Shown in pieces: positions 51,436 through 59,697 of a stretch of 64,000 nucleotides of DNA. The notes below the pieces were generated by a model. That model ran no database searches. It was not told the origin of the DNA and was given only the letters and a program-made list of their open reading frames with translations. This DNA is from Ligilactobacillus saerimneri DSM 16049 (GTDB lineage Bacteria > Bacillota > Bacilli > Lactobacillales > Lactobacillaceae): NCBI RefSeq assembly GCF_000423265.1, contig NZ_AUHQ01000004.1, forward strand, positions 1 to 64,000. The letters are read 5' to 3'. The position numbers and the translations under genes are program-made. The first letter of the stretch is position 1. Each line of letters begins with the position of its first letter.

Positions 51436-53325
51436 TTATAAGGTTGCAGCTGCCTCTTTTGACGTCATCAAATGAGGTTCTTCCACATAGAGCTTGTGCC
51501 ACATCATGAATGTCAAAACAGTCCATAGTTTCCGTGAGTTATCACGTTTGTCCTGCCGATGATCTTCTAATAATTGTAAGAAGTATTGTTTGTTGAATAA
51601 GTAGTCTGTCTGGGAGTCATTGATAATCTGACGGGCCCAGTCATACATTTCGTTTTTCAACCAGAAGCGAATTGGAACCGGGAAGCCCAGTTTTGGCCGG
51701 TGTAAGACGTGGGCAGGAACGATGCCTTCGGCTGCTTGCCGCAAGATATACTTAGTAGTGCCATGCGCGATCCGGTATTTAGCTGGAATCTCACTCGCAA
51801 CTTTGAATACATTGACATCGAGGAACGGTGTCCGTAATTCTAACGAGTGCGCCATAGTGGTCCGGTCAGCATTCCGCAAGAGGTCCCCGTTTAGCCACTG
51901 GTGCATATCGATAAACTGCATCCGGGTAATTGGATCGTAATCCTTTGAATCACGGTACAGTGGCGCGGTAATCTTGTCGAAAGAATGATCTGCATTGTAG
52001 TCCTTGATGAATTGTTTCTTTTCCTCTTCATCAAAGATGAAGGCATTCCCAACATACCGCTTTTCCAGTGGTGTAGTGCCCCGCATCAAGAAGCTCTTCC
52101 CCTTCATTCCTTCCGGAGCAATTTCAGCAATCTTATGCAACAAACCATTGATTGGCTTGGTGTAGTTGAAGCACTTCAAGGATTCTGGTTCGTGGTAAAT
52201 CTTGTAGCCACCGAAAAGTTCGTCGGCCCCTTCACCAGTCAACGCTACTTTTACCCGCTTCCGAGCTTCTTTAGCCAAGAAGTACTGTGGCACAGCGGCT
52301 GGATCAGCCAATGGATCATCCATGCTCCACACAAAGTGAGGGAAGGTCTTCATAAACTCTTCTGGAGTGATCACGCTACTGAAGTTCTTAACTCCCAACT
52401 TATCAGCTGTTTCTTGAGCCACATCTAACTCACTGTAACCTTCGCGTTCAAATCCAACAGAGATAGTTTCCAAGTTAGGGTTTAAGTCCTTAGCAATCGC
52501 CACTACGATCGACGAATCAATCCCTCCGGAAAGGAAAGACCCAACTGGAACGTCTGCCCGCATGTGTGCTTTAACAGAGTCAATCAGCACATCGCGCACT
52601 TTCTTGATGTATTCGTCTTCTGGGCGATCGACTGGCTTAAATTGTGCATAAAAATACCGTTTAATCTGGATGTCTTCTCCCGGCCGCTTGATAAAGTAGT
52701 GTCCTGGTTGCAACATCCGAATTTCTTTGGTCAAAGTTTCTGGCTCAGGCACAAACTGAAATGTCATATAATCCTGCAATGCGTCTTTATCAAAGGTCCG
52801 TTGGTCCTTTTGTAATTGGCTATAAATAGCCTTGTTTTCTGAAGCATAGTAGAACTTATCACCTACCTGCGCATAGTACAGTGGTTTGATCCCAAAGTGA
52901 TCCCGCGCCCCGAACAGAACTTTTTCTTGGGTATCCCAGATCACAAAGTCAAACATCCCGCGCAAATGCTTAACTGCTTCTTCACCATAACGGACATACA
53001 TTGCCAAGAGGACTTCTGTGTCCGAGTCTGTCTGGAATTCATAGCCTTGCTTGGCTAACATTTCTCGTAATTCGATATAGTTATAAATTTCTCCGTTAAA
53101 AGTAATCCAATACCGTTGGTTATCATATGATAGTGGTTGGTGACCACCTTCCAAGTCAATGATGCTCAAGCGTCTAAAGCCCATCGCAACATTGGTGTCG
53201 ATAAATTCACCGTTATCATCTGGTCCACGGTGCACATAGCATTTTTCCATTTGCATTACTTGCTGTTTGTATTGATCGCCTGCACCCATTTCGATGTCAG
53301 TTACAAAACCGGCAATTCCACACAT
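51436..53325 (-). CDS. asnB: AsnB-type glutamine-dependent amidotransferase (asparagine synthase or mDAP amidase-type)
   Basis: 629 aa. The N-terminal glutaminase uses Cys2 (MCGIAGFVTD), with RRLSIIDLEGGHQP and FNGEIYNYIELRE. The synthetase half has the PP-loop SFLSGGIDSSIVVAIA and LTGEGADELFGGY. The long 630-aa type resembles Bacillus AsnB and Lactiplantibacillus AsnB1. In L. plantarum AsnB1 amidates meso-DAP of peptidoglycan precursors and does not make asparagine. With lysC next door and an mDAP-type MurE, I favour that role here, but sequence alone does not exclude asparagine synthesis. Confidence 0.92.
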   Translation of the reverse strand: MCGIAGFVTDIEMGAGDQYKQQVMQMEKCYVHRGPDDNGEFIDTNVAMGFRRLSIIDLEGGHQPLSYDNQRYWITFNGEIYNYIELREMLAKQGYEFQTDSDTEVLLAMYVRYGEEAVKHLRGMFDFVIWDTQEKVLFGARDHFGIKPLYYAQVGDKFYYASENKAIYSQLQKDQRTFDKDALQDYMTFQFVPEPETLTKEIRMLQPGHYFIKRPGEDIQIKRYFYAQFKPVDRPEDEYIKKVRDVLIDSVKAHMRADVPVGSFLSGGIDSSIVVAIAKDLNPNLETISVGFEREGYSELDVAQETADKLGVKNFSSVITPEEFMKTFPHFVWSMDDPLADPAAVPQYFLAKEARKRVKVALTGEGADELFGGYKIYHEPESLKCFNYTKPINGLLHKIAEIAPEGMKGKSFLMRGTTPLEKRYVGNAFIFDEEEKKQFIKDYNADHSFDKITAPLYRDSKDYDPITRMQFIDMHQWLNGDLLRNADRTTMAHSLELRTPFLDVNVFKVASEIPAKYRIAHGTTKYILRQAAEGIVPAHVLHRPKLGFPVPIRFWLKNEMYDWARQIINDSQTDYLFNKQYFLQLLEDHRQDKRDNSRKLWTVLTFMMWHKLYVEEPHLMTSKEAAATL

Positions 53326-53437
53326 AATAATAACGCTCCCTAATTAAATATTAATTTTATGATACTTGTTAAAGTATACGAGTTTGTCTGCTAAAATTCA
53401 AACTCCCTAGGAGGATATTAAACTGGTTTAAACAATT

Positions 53438-53509
53438 TTACAAGTAACATTTATTGCCTGTACTTCCTTTATCTTTGGTGGCATTTTCTAGTGTTTTTTG
53501 ATTAGCCAT
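53438..53509 (-). CDS. possible 23-aa peptide gene
   Basis: 24 codons, ATG 53507-53509, stop TAA 53438-53440, behind a strong GAAAGGAGCAAAGT. The peptide is MANQKTLENATKDKGSTGNK plus CYL. It is polar with a single Cys near the end. In the 290-bp gap between the paralog pair and asnB I see this ORF, a second Shine-Dalgarno (AAGGAGGTG) with a 5-codon mini-ORF, and nothing else. Confidence 0.4.
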   Translation of the reverse strand: MANQKTLENATKDKGSTGNKCYL

Positions 53510-53574
53510 ACTTTGCTCCTTTCAATCTTTTAAAAGATTAGTGAATCAATCGCATCACCTCCTTAAATTAGGGT

Positions 53575-53611
53575 ATAAAAATAGCACTGGCCATTTTTTA
53601 TGGCTAGTGCT
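53575..53611 (-). terminator. terminator after the paralog pair
   Basis: AGCACTGGCCAT-TTTTT-ATGGCTAGTGCT hairpin with ATTTTTAT beyond it on the minus strand, just after the 70-aa gene. Confidence 0.8.
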
Positions 53612-53616
53612 GTTAA

Positions 53617-53829
53617 TTATTTTTCAACTCGGCAATCTACTTTAGGTAACTGCTTATAATCTCCATGAATCTTGAATGCTCGTGGAGAATAAATATAATC
53701 TTCTCCACTTTCATCGATAACACCAATCCGGTCTAATCTCGGATCATAACATGTTGCGATGTATGTTTTTCCTTTATCAAAAGCTACACATGTTTCACCG
53801 AGGTAAGTTACCTTTAATGTTTTTGCCAT
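53617..53829 (-). CDS. 70-aa protein, paralog of the upstream 70-aa protein
   Basis: Small beta-rich protein: KTLKVTYLGETCVAFDKGKT, YIATCYDPRLDRIGVIDESG, then FKIHGDYKQLP. About 70 percent of positions match the product of 54103-53891, so the two arose by tandem duplication. The pattern of five to six short strands suggests an SH3- or OB-like barrel. It follows an orphan LSM-like gene. Immunity-protein arrays often look like this, but no toxin is adjacent. Function unknown. Confidence 0.7.
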   Translation of the reverse strand: MAKTLKVTYLGETCVAFDKGKTYIATCYDPRLDRIGVIDESGEDYIYSPRAFKIHGDYKQLPKVDCRVEK

Positions 53830-53890
53830 AGTACATCACCATTTTCATATCAAGTTCGTTATGCTCAGTATCATCATATGGTTATGAAAT

Positions 53891-54103
53891 TCATTCTCTA
53901 AATACGTTAATTGATATTGGTAGTTCTTTGTAGTCTCCATGAATTTTAAATCTACCTAATGGATATAAATACTCTTCCTGACTTTCATCTATAACGGAAA
54001 TACACTTTAATATCGGATCATAACTAGTAGCAATATATGTCTTTCCCTTATCAAAAGCTACACAAGTTTCCCTGAGGTAAGTCACCTTTAATGTTTTTGT
54101 CAT
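53891..54103 (-). CDS. 70-aa protein, tandem paralog
   Basis: Start placed at the ATG at 54103, which aligns with the paralog's start; the open frame extends to 54154. It shares with its neighbour TKTLKVTYL, ETCVAFDKGKTYIAT, YDP, VIDES and FKIHGDYK. Differences cluster in the second half (LKCISVIDESQEEYLYPLGR). Two copies in a row, both behind a similar upstream sequence (GGT-A/G-ATGTACT), point to recent duplication with divergence. Function unknown. Confidence 0.65.
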   Translation of the reverse strand: MTKTLKVTYLRETCVAFDKGKTYIATSYDPILKCISVIDESQEEYLYPLGRFKIHGDYKELPISINVFRE

Positions 54104-54154
54104 AGTACATAACCATTTAATGCTATAATTTGTCATCATTTTGTTGATTGCCAC

Positions 54155-54925
54155 TTAATAATATTTTTCCATAATTCTCTTTGCTTTCTCATAATATGGC
54201 TTCAAGAAGGCCTGGCACATTTTTCTATCTCTGATGTCTTCTTCAACATAGAAACAGAACAACTCTACATCATTTATCAAATCATATAATTCTTCATTTT
54301 CTCGTAGCCAGCCTTCTGCAAACTCTTCTTCCTCACCCAACTTAGCTGTCAAATCCGAAAAATAATTATAGTAGTTTTCCACATTTCCATTAACACCATC
54401 TGCAAGCATTTTTAAGATTACTTGCGAGTAGCTCATCGTTTGCCACTTTCGCCCTTTATCTGTTTCTTCAAAACTCCAAGGCACATTGATAAACGACTGC
54501 ACTATTTTCAGAGCTTCAGCTTCTTCCATCTCATCGTACATGTTGAAAGTGTCCGAGTATGGCCAAAGGTAGTTAATCATAATCTTGATGGGTTTCCACT
54601 TTTTACTGGGAATATCGAAATAAAATTCTTTTCCCCACTCATTTACCTTGATAATCATGGCGCGGTGAGGAAGATCATTCAACATGTAATAATGGTTCTT
54701 TTGGGGACCCAGGTTCTTTTTTGCTCCCTGATTAATAAGCTCGATTGATTTGATATGATTTTCTGGAAAAACAATAATCCTGTTTCCAATTTTTAATTCA
54801 AGTTCATCATATTCAATATCATCATAGTTAAAAGCGTAATCAATTCCGGTGACCTTTCCTTCCCATACTTCAACATTAATATCAACTATTCTTACAGTCT
54901 TACCCCAATATTTCTCTAGGTTCAT
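54155..54925 (-). CDS. unknown 256-aa protein with LSM-like N-terminus
   Basis: Residues 1-65 look like an LSM/Sm-type barrel (YWGKTVRIVDINVEVWEGKV, DELELKIGNRIIVFPENHIK). The middle (80-115) is beta-rich and the remainder is helical and acidic (ENYYNYFSDLTAKLGEEEEF, EELYDLINDVELFCFYVEED). No enzyme motif seen. It is the first gene of a three-gene leftward set with the paralogous 70-aa proteins. The A/T-rich composition differs from the flanking asnB and thiT regions, which suggests acquired DNA. Possible immunity or regulatory role; unproven. Confidence 0.65.
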   Translation of the reverse strand: MNLEKYWGKTVRIVDINVEVWEGKVTGIDYAFNYDDIEYDELELKIGNRIIVFPENHIKSIELINQGAKKNLGPQKNHYYMLNDLPHRAMIIKVNEWGKEFYFDIPSKKWKPIKIMINYLWPYSDTFNMYDEMEEAEALKIVQSFINVPWSFEETDKGRKWQTMSYSQVILKMLADGVNGNVENYYNYFSDLTAKLGEEEEFAEGWLRENEELYDLINDVELFCFYVEEDIRDRKMCQAFLKPYYEKAKRIMEKYY

Positions 54926-54987
54926 AACTCGTCCCTCCCATCATACATGGATGTCAACTCTTTTTATTTTCATCATACTTGAAGCAG

Positions 54988-55160
54988 TCAAAGCTCCGCA
55001 ATAACAATGACTACTTCTTCATCCCATAGGGCAATTTTTTGACCACGATCATCTTTTTTACTGGCACACAATCAAAATAATTTTCTCGGCACCACTCGCT
55101 TTTGTAAGCTACCACCCGACCTATCGTAAAATATGCGCATTTTAAGTTGCAAAACCACAC
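54988..55160 (-). pseudogene. frameshifted gene remnant in a 400-bp gap
   Basis: On the minus strand one frame encodes VWFCNLKCAYFTIGRVVAYK, then SEWCRENYFDCVPVKK. At an A-run (GTAAAAAAGATGATC) the good reading continues in another frame as DDRGQKIALWDEEVVIVIAE plus L and a TGA. Adding one base in the A-run joins them. There is no proper start. The rest of the 54926-55326 gap shows nothing else beyond A/T-rich DNA. Confidence 0.4.
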
Positions 55161-55326
55161 TTTTGCACCATATATTCCAATATGCCGGGTCTAACTTGCA
55201 AAAAGGAAATTGGCGGTGAAATTTAAAAATAAAATCGCGCGATTAAATGGTAGCCAGTGGGAAAAATTGAAAATCCCCCTGCTTTGAGCTATAGTTATTG
55301 TAAATAACTAATTTAAGGTGAAACTA

Positions 55327-55443
55327 GTGGCAAAAAAGAAGAAAAGAACTAAATTCCAAAAAATCACGCTGTTTGCTGTCTGGATGATGCTGATTTTTAC
55401 TATCTTGGGCGTCGTCGTTGTAGCAATCCAGCCATTCTTATAA
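55327..55443 (+). CDS. DUF4044 family small membrane protein
   Basis: 38 aa from a GTG behind TTTAAGGTGAAACTA. Basic head (MAKKKKRTKFQKITLF) and one membrane span (about 15-37) match DUF4044, a family of about 35-40 residues in lactobacilli. It is too short for most gene finders. Monocistronic, closed by a shared terminator. Function unknown. Confidence 0.8.
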   Translation: MAKKKKRTKFQKITLFAVWMMLIFTILGVVVVAIQPFL

Positions 55444-55447
55444 TTAT

Positions 55448-55500
55448 AAAAAGAGCGGAGATGATCGTGTTTTCTAATAACACTACTATCCCCGCTCTTT
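55448..55500. terminator. bidirectional terminator between DUF4044 gene and thiT
   Basis: AAAAAGAGCGG pairs with CCGCTCTTTATTT across a 30-nt region. A- and T-runs on both sides serve both convergent genes. Confidence 0.8.
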
Positions 55501-55505
55501 ATTTG

Positions 55506-56066
55506 TTATTTATTCTGTGGCAGAAGCAACCTTGTATCTCTAGCAGTCATTGCCAAGAGAAGGCCACCAGTCACAACAATATTCAAAATGAAACTTCCGC
55601 CGTTAACAACCAGCGAATAAAGAATTGGTCCTAAGCCCCATTGAACGTAAGAACCCCAGAAAATAATTCCAGCAATAAAGTGAACAAAGTATTTAAGAAA
55701 AACTGCTGTTACTACTGCGGCTAGCAACAATATTCGTTCTTTTTTCCGTTCGCCTGCCTGGATTGCGCGTTGCACGGCAGACGTATAGAGTCCGGCCAAC
55801 CCAACTAGTAAGTTGGCTACCGGATATTCTAATAATCCTTGCCAGATATTGAGGATATAGGCATGCCCACTAACAATTATCAGTAGTCCCCATAACAAAC
55901 CAGCTAAGAGTCCCATGCGCACTCCCCGCCGCACACTATATAGGACCAGAGGAATTAGGCCTAAAGATAAGTCGCCCCATTCCACGTTGGGAATAACAAC
56001 CGACAATAAGGTTGCCAACGCGGCAAATAGGGCGCCTTCAACTAAAATTTTCGTTTTTTCTGTCAT
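55506..56066 (-). CDS. thiT: ThiT, substrate-binding subunit of an ECF thiamine transporter
   Basis: 186 aa with six membrane spans. Family features are the N-terminal EGALFAALATLLSVVIPNVE, LGLIPLVLYSVRRGVRMGLLAGLLWGL, and the C-terminal GLGPILYSLVVNGGSFILN. ThiT binds thiamine and docks onto the shared EcfAA'T module encoded elsewhere. The TPP riboswitch in front confirms the thiamine link: the gene is shut off when thiamine pyrophosphate is plentiful. Confidence 0.95.
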   Translation of the reverse strand: MTEKTKILVEGALFAALATLLSVVIPNVEWGDLSLGLIPLVLYSVRRGVRMGLLAGLLWGLLIIVSGHAYILNIWQGLLEYPVANLLVGLAGLYTSAVQRAIQAGERKKERILLLAAVVTAVFLKYFVHFIAGIIFWGSYVQWGLGPILYSLVVNGGSFILNIVVTGGLLLAMTARDTRLLLPQNK

Positions 56067-56110
56067 GATAATGCCTCCTTTGCTATTTGCTTATGAATCC
56101 TAAGCAACAC

Positions 56111-56222
56111 AAAGAAAGACATTCCGCAATGTCCATCACCACATCCCTACGCTCGTCTTAACGAATCAGGTTCAAAGGGTCAGAATTTCTTCACTCTCAG
56201 CATAACGCTCCCCCTGTGTTTG
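56111..56222 (-). promoter_or_regulatory. TPP riboswitch (THI element) with terminator
   Basis: On the minus strand the conserved segments occur in order: ACAGGGGGAGC, GCTGAGAGTGAAG, CTGACCCTTTGAACCTGAT, and the closing GACGAGCGTAGGGA. They are followed by GACATT-GCGG-AATGTC (56118-56133) and a T-rich stretch, the expression-platform terminator, before thiT. Confidence 0.97.
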
Positions 56223-56255
56223 CTTGATATTCACTTTTATCATGAACAAATATTA

Positions 56256-57188
56256 TTATACCCATTTTTCAAGGAAAGTTAAAACCCGTTTACGGTATTC
56301 CTGGGGCTGTTCATAGTATGCCATTGCATGCCCTGCATTTTTGACAATCCAAAGTTGCTTAGGTGCATTGGCTGCAGCATAATTTTCATACCCCATTTTA
56401 ATGGGAACAAAATGGTCGTTTTCCCCATGGATAATAAAAATTGGTAAATGATTCTTGTGCAGTTGCTTGGTAACACTGGCATCATTAAAGTCAAACCCAA
56501 CCTTAATCCGCGCAACACCCCGAGCAAGCGTCAATAATGGCTCCTGGGGCACGTGGAATTGATCTTTAAGTTGGGTTGCCAATTCATCGTGGACACTGGC
56601 ATAGCCACAGTCAGCAACCACTGCCTTGACTTGGGCGGGAAGTTTTTCCCCACTCGTCATCATTACCGTGGCCGCCCCCATGCTGACACCAAAAAGCGCA
56701 ATCCTTGCCTTAGTCCCCTGGTGCCGAACAATCCGGTGACACCACTTAACATAATCCAAGCGATCTAACCAACCGAAAGTAACATAATGACCACCACTGC
56801 GTCCGGATCCCCGATCATCTGGAGCTAAAACGTTGTAGCCTGCTTCGTGAAACATCCGGATGTAGCTTACCATCCTACTTGCATTTTCGTGGTAACCATG
56901 GGCAACGATGACTGTCTTATTAGTTTTATGTACCGCGGGAACGTAAGTCGCTACCAAAGTCACCGCCTTTCCCACTGCTTGTTGTTGCCAAGTTTCCTTG
57001 TGCACCTGGCGGAGCCAGCGCTGGTCAGCTGTTAAGCGTCGCGCTTTCTTCTTGGCCATCGTAGTCGCTGGTTCGCCACGCCCAAACCCATAGTCCACAA
57101 GGTAATTAGCCGCCCCTGCTAGGCCCCCAATAACTAAAATGAACGTTCCTATCCAAACTAGTTTATGTTTGTGCTTGTTTTTCATCAT
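56256..57188 (-). CDS. membrane-anchored alpha/beta hydrolase
   Basis: 310 aa from the ATG at 57188 (a GTG 12 nt upstream is possible). An N-terminal signal-anchor (about 8-30, LVWIGTFILVIGGLAGAANY) puts the enzyme outside or on the outer face. The hydrolase triad is visible: nucleophile Ser in LFGVSMGAA, Asp in IIHGENDHFVP, and His in NAGHAMAYYE. The oxyanion lead is VIVAHGYHENAS. Substrate unknown; similar proteins are annotated as serine aminopeptidase/BAAT-like hydrolases. It shares an operon with cls (10-20 nt gap). Confidence 0.85.
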   Translation of the reverse strand: MMKNKHKHKLVWIGTFILVIGGLAGAANYLVDYGFGRGEPATTMAKKKARRLTADQRWLRQVHKETWQQQAVGKAVTLVATYVPAVHKTNKTVIVAHGYHENASRMVSYIRMFHEAGYNVLAPDDRGSGRSGGHYVTFGWLDRLDYVKWCHRIVRHQGTKARIALFGVSMGAATVMMTSGEKLPAQVKAVVADCGYASVHDELATQLKDQFHVPQEPLLTLARGVARIKVGFDFNDASVTKQLHKNHLPIFIIHGENDHFVPIKMGYENYAAANAPKQLWIVKNAGHAMAYYEQPQEYRKRVLTFLEKWV

Positions 57189-57209
57189 AATCTCTTTCAC
57201 ATCCTGCGT

Positions 57210-58679
57210 TTATAAGATCGGTGATAGCAACCGTGAGAATTCCTGCTTAAACTTACGCCACCACGACTGTTTAGCAAAATATTCGGGGGTTAAAAGCACC
57301 GCTTGTTCCTGATCTTTTTCAAAGATTGTTTTCAATTGGTGGGCAAACTGTTCCCCATATAAAAAGGCGTTAGCTTCGAAGTTCAGCTTAAAACTCCGGA
57401 AGTCCAAGTTTGCCGACCCCACTGATGCCACCTGGTCGTCTACTACCACTGTTTTTGCATGCAAAAAACCGTGGTGATACTTGTACACTTTGATCCCTAA
57501 ATCTGTTAGGTGCTTAGCATAATATTCAGTTGCTCGGTAAACAAACGGATGATCCGGAAAAGCCGGGATCATAATTCGCACCTCAACGCCTGACATTTGG
57601 GCTACCATCAACGCTTCAATAATCGCATCATCGGGAATCAAATATGGCGTTTGAATGTAAATATATTTACGGGCATTGTTAATCATCTTGAAATAACCAA
57701 GCTTAATCGCTTCTTTCTCACTATCTGGACCTGAAGAAACAATCTGCATGCTGGTGTGTCCAACGTTGCTGATCAGAGGGAAGTATTGGTCCTGATAACT
57801 AACTTGCTGGTTATGGCGGGTATTTTTTACCGTTGCATTCCAATCCATCAAAAACCGTGACTGTAACGCAATGACTGCATTTCCCTGTACCCGCAGGTGT
57901 GTATCCCGCCAATAACCAAATTTAGGCTTGCGCCCTAGATATTGATCACCAATGTTAAACCCACCGATATAACCAATCCGCCCGTCAATTACCACAATTT
58001 TTCTGTGGTCCCGGTAGTTGAGCCGGGGACTATGTATTGGGGCTTTCTTAGTTCCAAAAAACGGTTCAGCCCGTCCGCCTAGTGCTTCCAGGCGCTTAAA
58101 AAATTGGTGCGTAGTCCCCCGTGATCCAAAACTATCATATATCACTCGGACTTCTACTCCGCGCCGTGCCACTTCTTCTAGGGCAGCGCGGACCTGATTG
58201 CCAATTTGATCATTATAAAATGTGTAATACTCAATGTGGACATGGTTTTGCGCATGGCGAATATCGTCTAAGAGGACCTTAAATTTTTCTGTCCCATCCG
58301 TTAAGATTTCGACATAGTTGTGTTCTGTCAGGATCGCTTGGTCAATATCTAAAAAAAGGCGGGGTAATTCCATATTACCCGCAGATATTTTTTCTCCAGC
58401 AAAGATCAGCCGGTTTTTTTCCCATTGTTCCTTTTGGAGCTCTGCAAGCTGGTTAATCCCTAAGCGTTCTTGTTCTTTTAAATCAAAAATTTTACTACTG
58501 TTGATTCCTTTACCAACAAACAAATACAAGATGAACCCTACGCCAGGTAGCAAAATTAAGACCAGCAACCATGCCCAGATTACTGCAATATCTTTTTTCT
58601 CCCAAAAAACAGTTACGACTGCCCCGCCCGTGTTGATAACAAGCAACGCTAGGAGAATATAGCCTATCATACTATGCAT
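57210..58679 (-). CDS. cls: cardiolipin synthase (phospholipase D family)
   Basis: 489 aa. Two N-terminal membrane spans (about 4-24 and 32-54) precede two phospholipase D motifs: HRKIVVIDG in YRDHRKIVV and HAKTVVVDD in HGFLHAKTV. GGFNIGDQYLG and GSANLDFRSF follow each as usual. It joins two phosphatidylglycerols into cardiolipin and glycerol. Full length for bacterial Cls. It lies upstream of the hydrolase gene. Confidence 0.96.
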   Translation of the reverse strand: MHSMIGYILLALLVINTGGAVVTVFWEKKDIAVIWAWLLVLILLPGVGFILYLFVGKGINSSKIFDLKEQERLGINQLAELQKEQWEKNRLIFAGEKISAGNMELPRLFLDIDQAILTEHNYVEILTDGTEKFKVLLDDIRHAQNHVHIEYYTFYNDQIGNQVRAALEEVARRGVEVRVIYDSFGSRGTTHQFFKRLEALGGRAEPFFGTKKAPIHSPRLNYRDHRKIVVIDGRIGYIGGFNIGDQYLGRKPKFGYWRDTHLRVQGNAVIALQSRFLMDWNATVKNTRHNQQVSYQDQYFPLISNVGHTSMQIVSSGPDSEKEAIKLGYFKMINNARKYIYIQTPYLIPDDAIIEALMVAQMSGVEVRIMIPAFPDHPFVYRATEYYAKHLTDLGIKVYKYHHGFLHAKTVVVDDQVASVGSANLDFRSFKLNFEANAFLYGEQFAHQLKTIFEKDQEQAVLLTPEYFAKQSWWRKFKQEFSRLLSPIL

Positions 58680-58835
58680 CGTTTTTCCCTACCTTCTCAA
58701 CAAAAAGCGAGTGGAAAATAGCCTTTATAGCAAGCCATTAAGCTAAACTAGGACAATGATTAGCACAATCATTCGTCCGCAACTACTAGACTTGCAGTTA
58801 TTTTTCCACGTTATCTGAGAAACATTAGTAAATAA

Positions 58836-58885
58836 AGACTGAGGCTGGTGAGAAAACAGTATTGTTTTCTCCCAGCCTCTTTACT
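58836..58885 (-). terminator. terminator after minD
   Basis: GAGGCTGG-T-GAGAAAACA pairs with TGTTTTCT-C-CCAGCCTC, a long stem 4-5 nt from the minD stop, with AAAGACT/CTTTACT flanks. Confidence 0.8.
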
Positions 58886-58888
58886 CCT

Positions 58889-59695
58889 TTAAGAACGTTT
58901 AAACCATGAGAACATTTTACTAAAGAATCCCTGGTTTTCTTCAACTTTTATGTTCAAAAGCGGAACCGTTTCACCTTCTAAACGGCGTGCAATGTTCCGA
59001 TAGCCTTTACCAGCAATATTGTTTTCATCTAAAACAATTGGTTGCCCTTCATTTGATGAGGAAATGACCTGATCATCGTCAAAAATAATTCCGATCAGTT
59101 GAATAGATAATTGCCGTGTCACTTCGTCAACATCCATCATTTGTCCATCGTTAACCATATGTCTTCTAATACGGTTGATCACTAACATCGGAGCCCGGTC
59201 AAGATCTTGTTGTTCCAAAAGACCAACTACCCGATCGGCATCCCGGACCGAAGCAATTTCTGGGTTAGTAACCACAATCGCCTCATCGGCCCCAGCTACT
59301 GCATTCATAAAGCCCTGTTCAATCCCTGCTGGGCAATCTAATAAGACGTAGTCAAATTCCTCTTTGAGTTGGTCAACGATCGCTTTAGCCTGATCAGGAC
59401 GGAGAGAACTCTTGTCTGTATTTTGAGCTGCCGCAATTAAAAACAACTTATCGTTGAACCGTTTATCCTTGATCAAGGCCTGTTGTAACCGGGCCCGCCC
59501 TTCAGCAACGTCAACAATATTGTAAATAATACGGTTATCTAACCCCAAAATCACATCCAGGTTACGCAAACCAATATCTAAGTCAACTAAACAAACTTTT
59601 TTCCCTAACAGGGCTAGGGCCGTCCCAAGATTTGCTGTGGTCGTTGTTTTACCAACGCCACCTTTCCCAGAAGTAATAACAATCGCTTTTCCCAT
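58889..59695 (-). CDS. minD: septum-site determining ATPase MinD
   Basis: 268 aa. The deviant Walker A GKGGVGKTT is at 10-18, with DLDIGLRNLDVILG and LLDCPAGIEQGF. The C-terminal amphipathic membrane helix is GFFSKMFSWFKRS. It sits on the membrane, recruits MinC and, via DivIVA-type positioning in Gram-positives, keeps FtsZ rings from the poles. It overlaps nothing but is only 2 nt from minC, so one transcript is clear. Confidence 0.96.
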   Translation of the reverse strand: MGKAIVITSGKGGVGKTTTTANLGTALALLGKKVCLVDLDIGLRNLDVILGLDNRIIYNIVDVAEGRARLQQALIKDKRFNDKLFLIAAAQNTDKSSLRPDQAKAIVDQLKEEFDYVLLDCPAGIEQGFMNAVAGADEAIVVTNPEIASVRDADRVVGLLEQQDLDRAPMLVINRIRRHMVNDGQMMDVDEVTRQLSIQLIGIIFDDDQVISSSNEGQPIVLDENNIAGKGYRNIARRLEGETVPLLNIKVEENQGFFSKMFSWFKRS

Positions 59696-59697
59696 CT

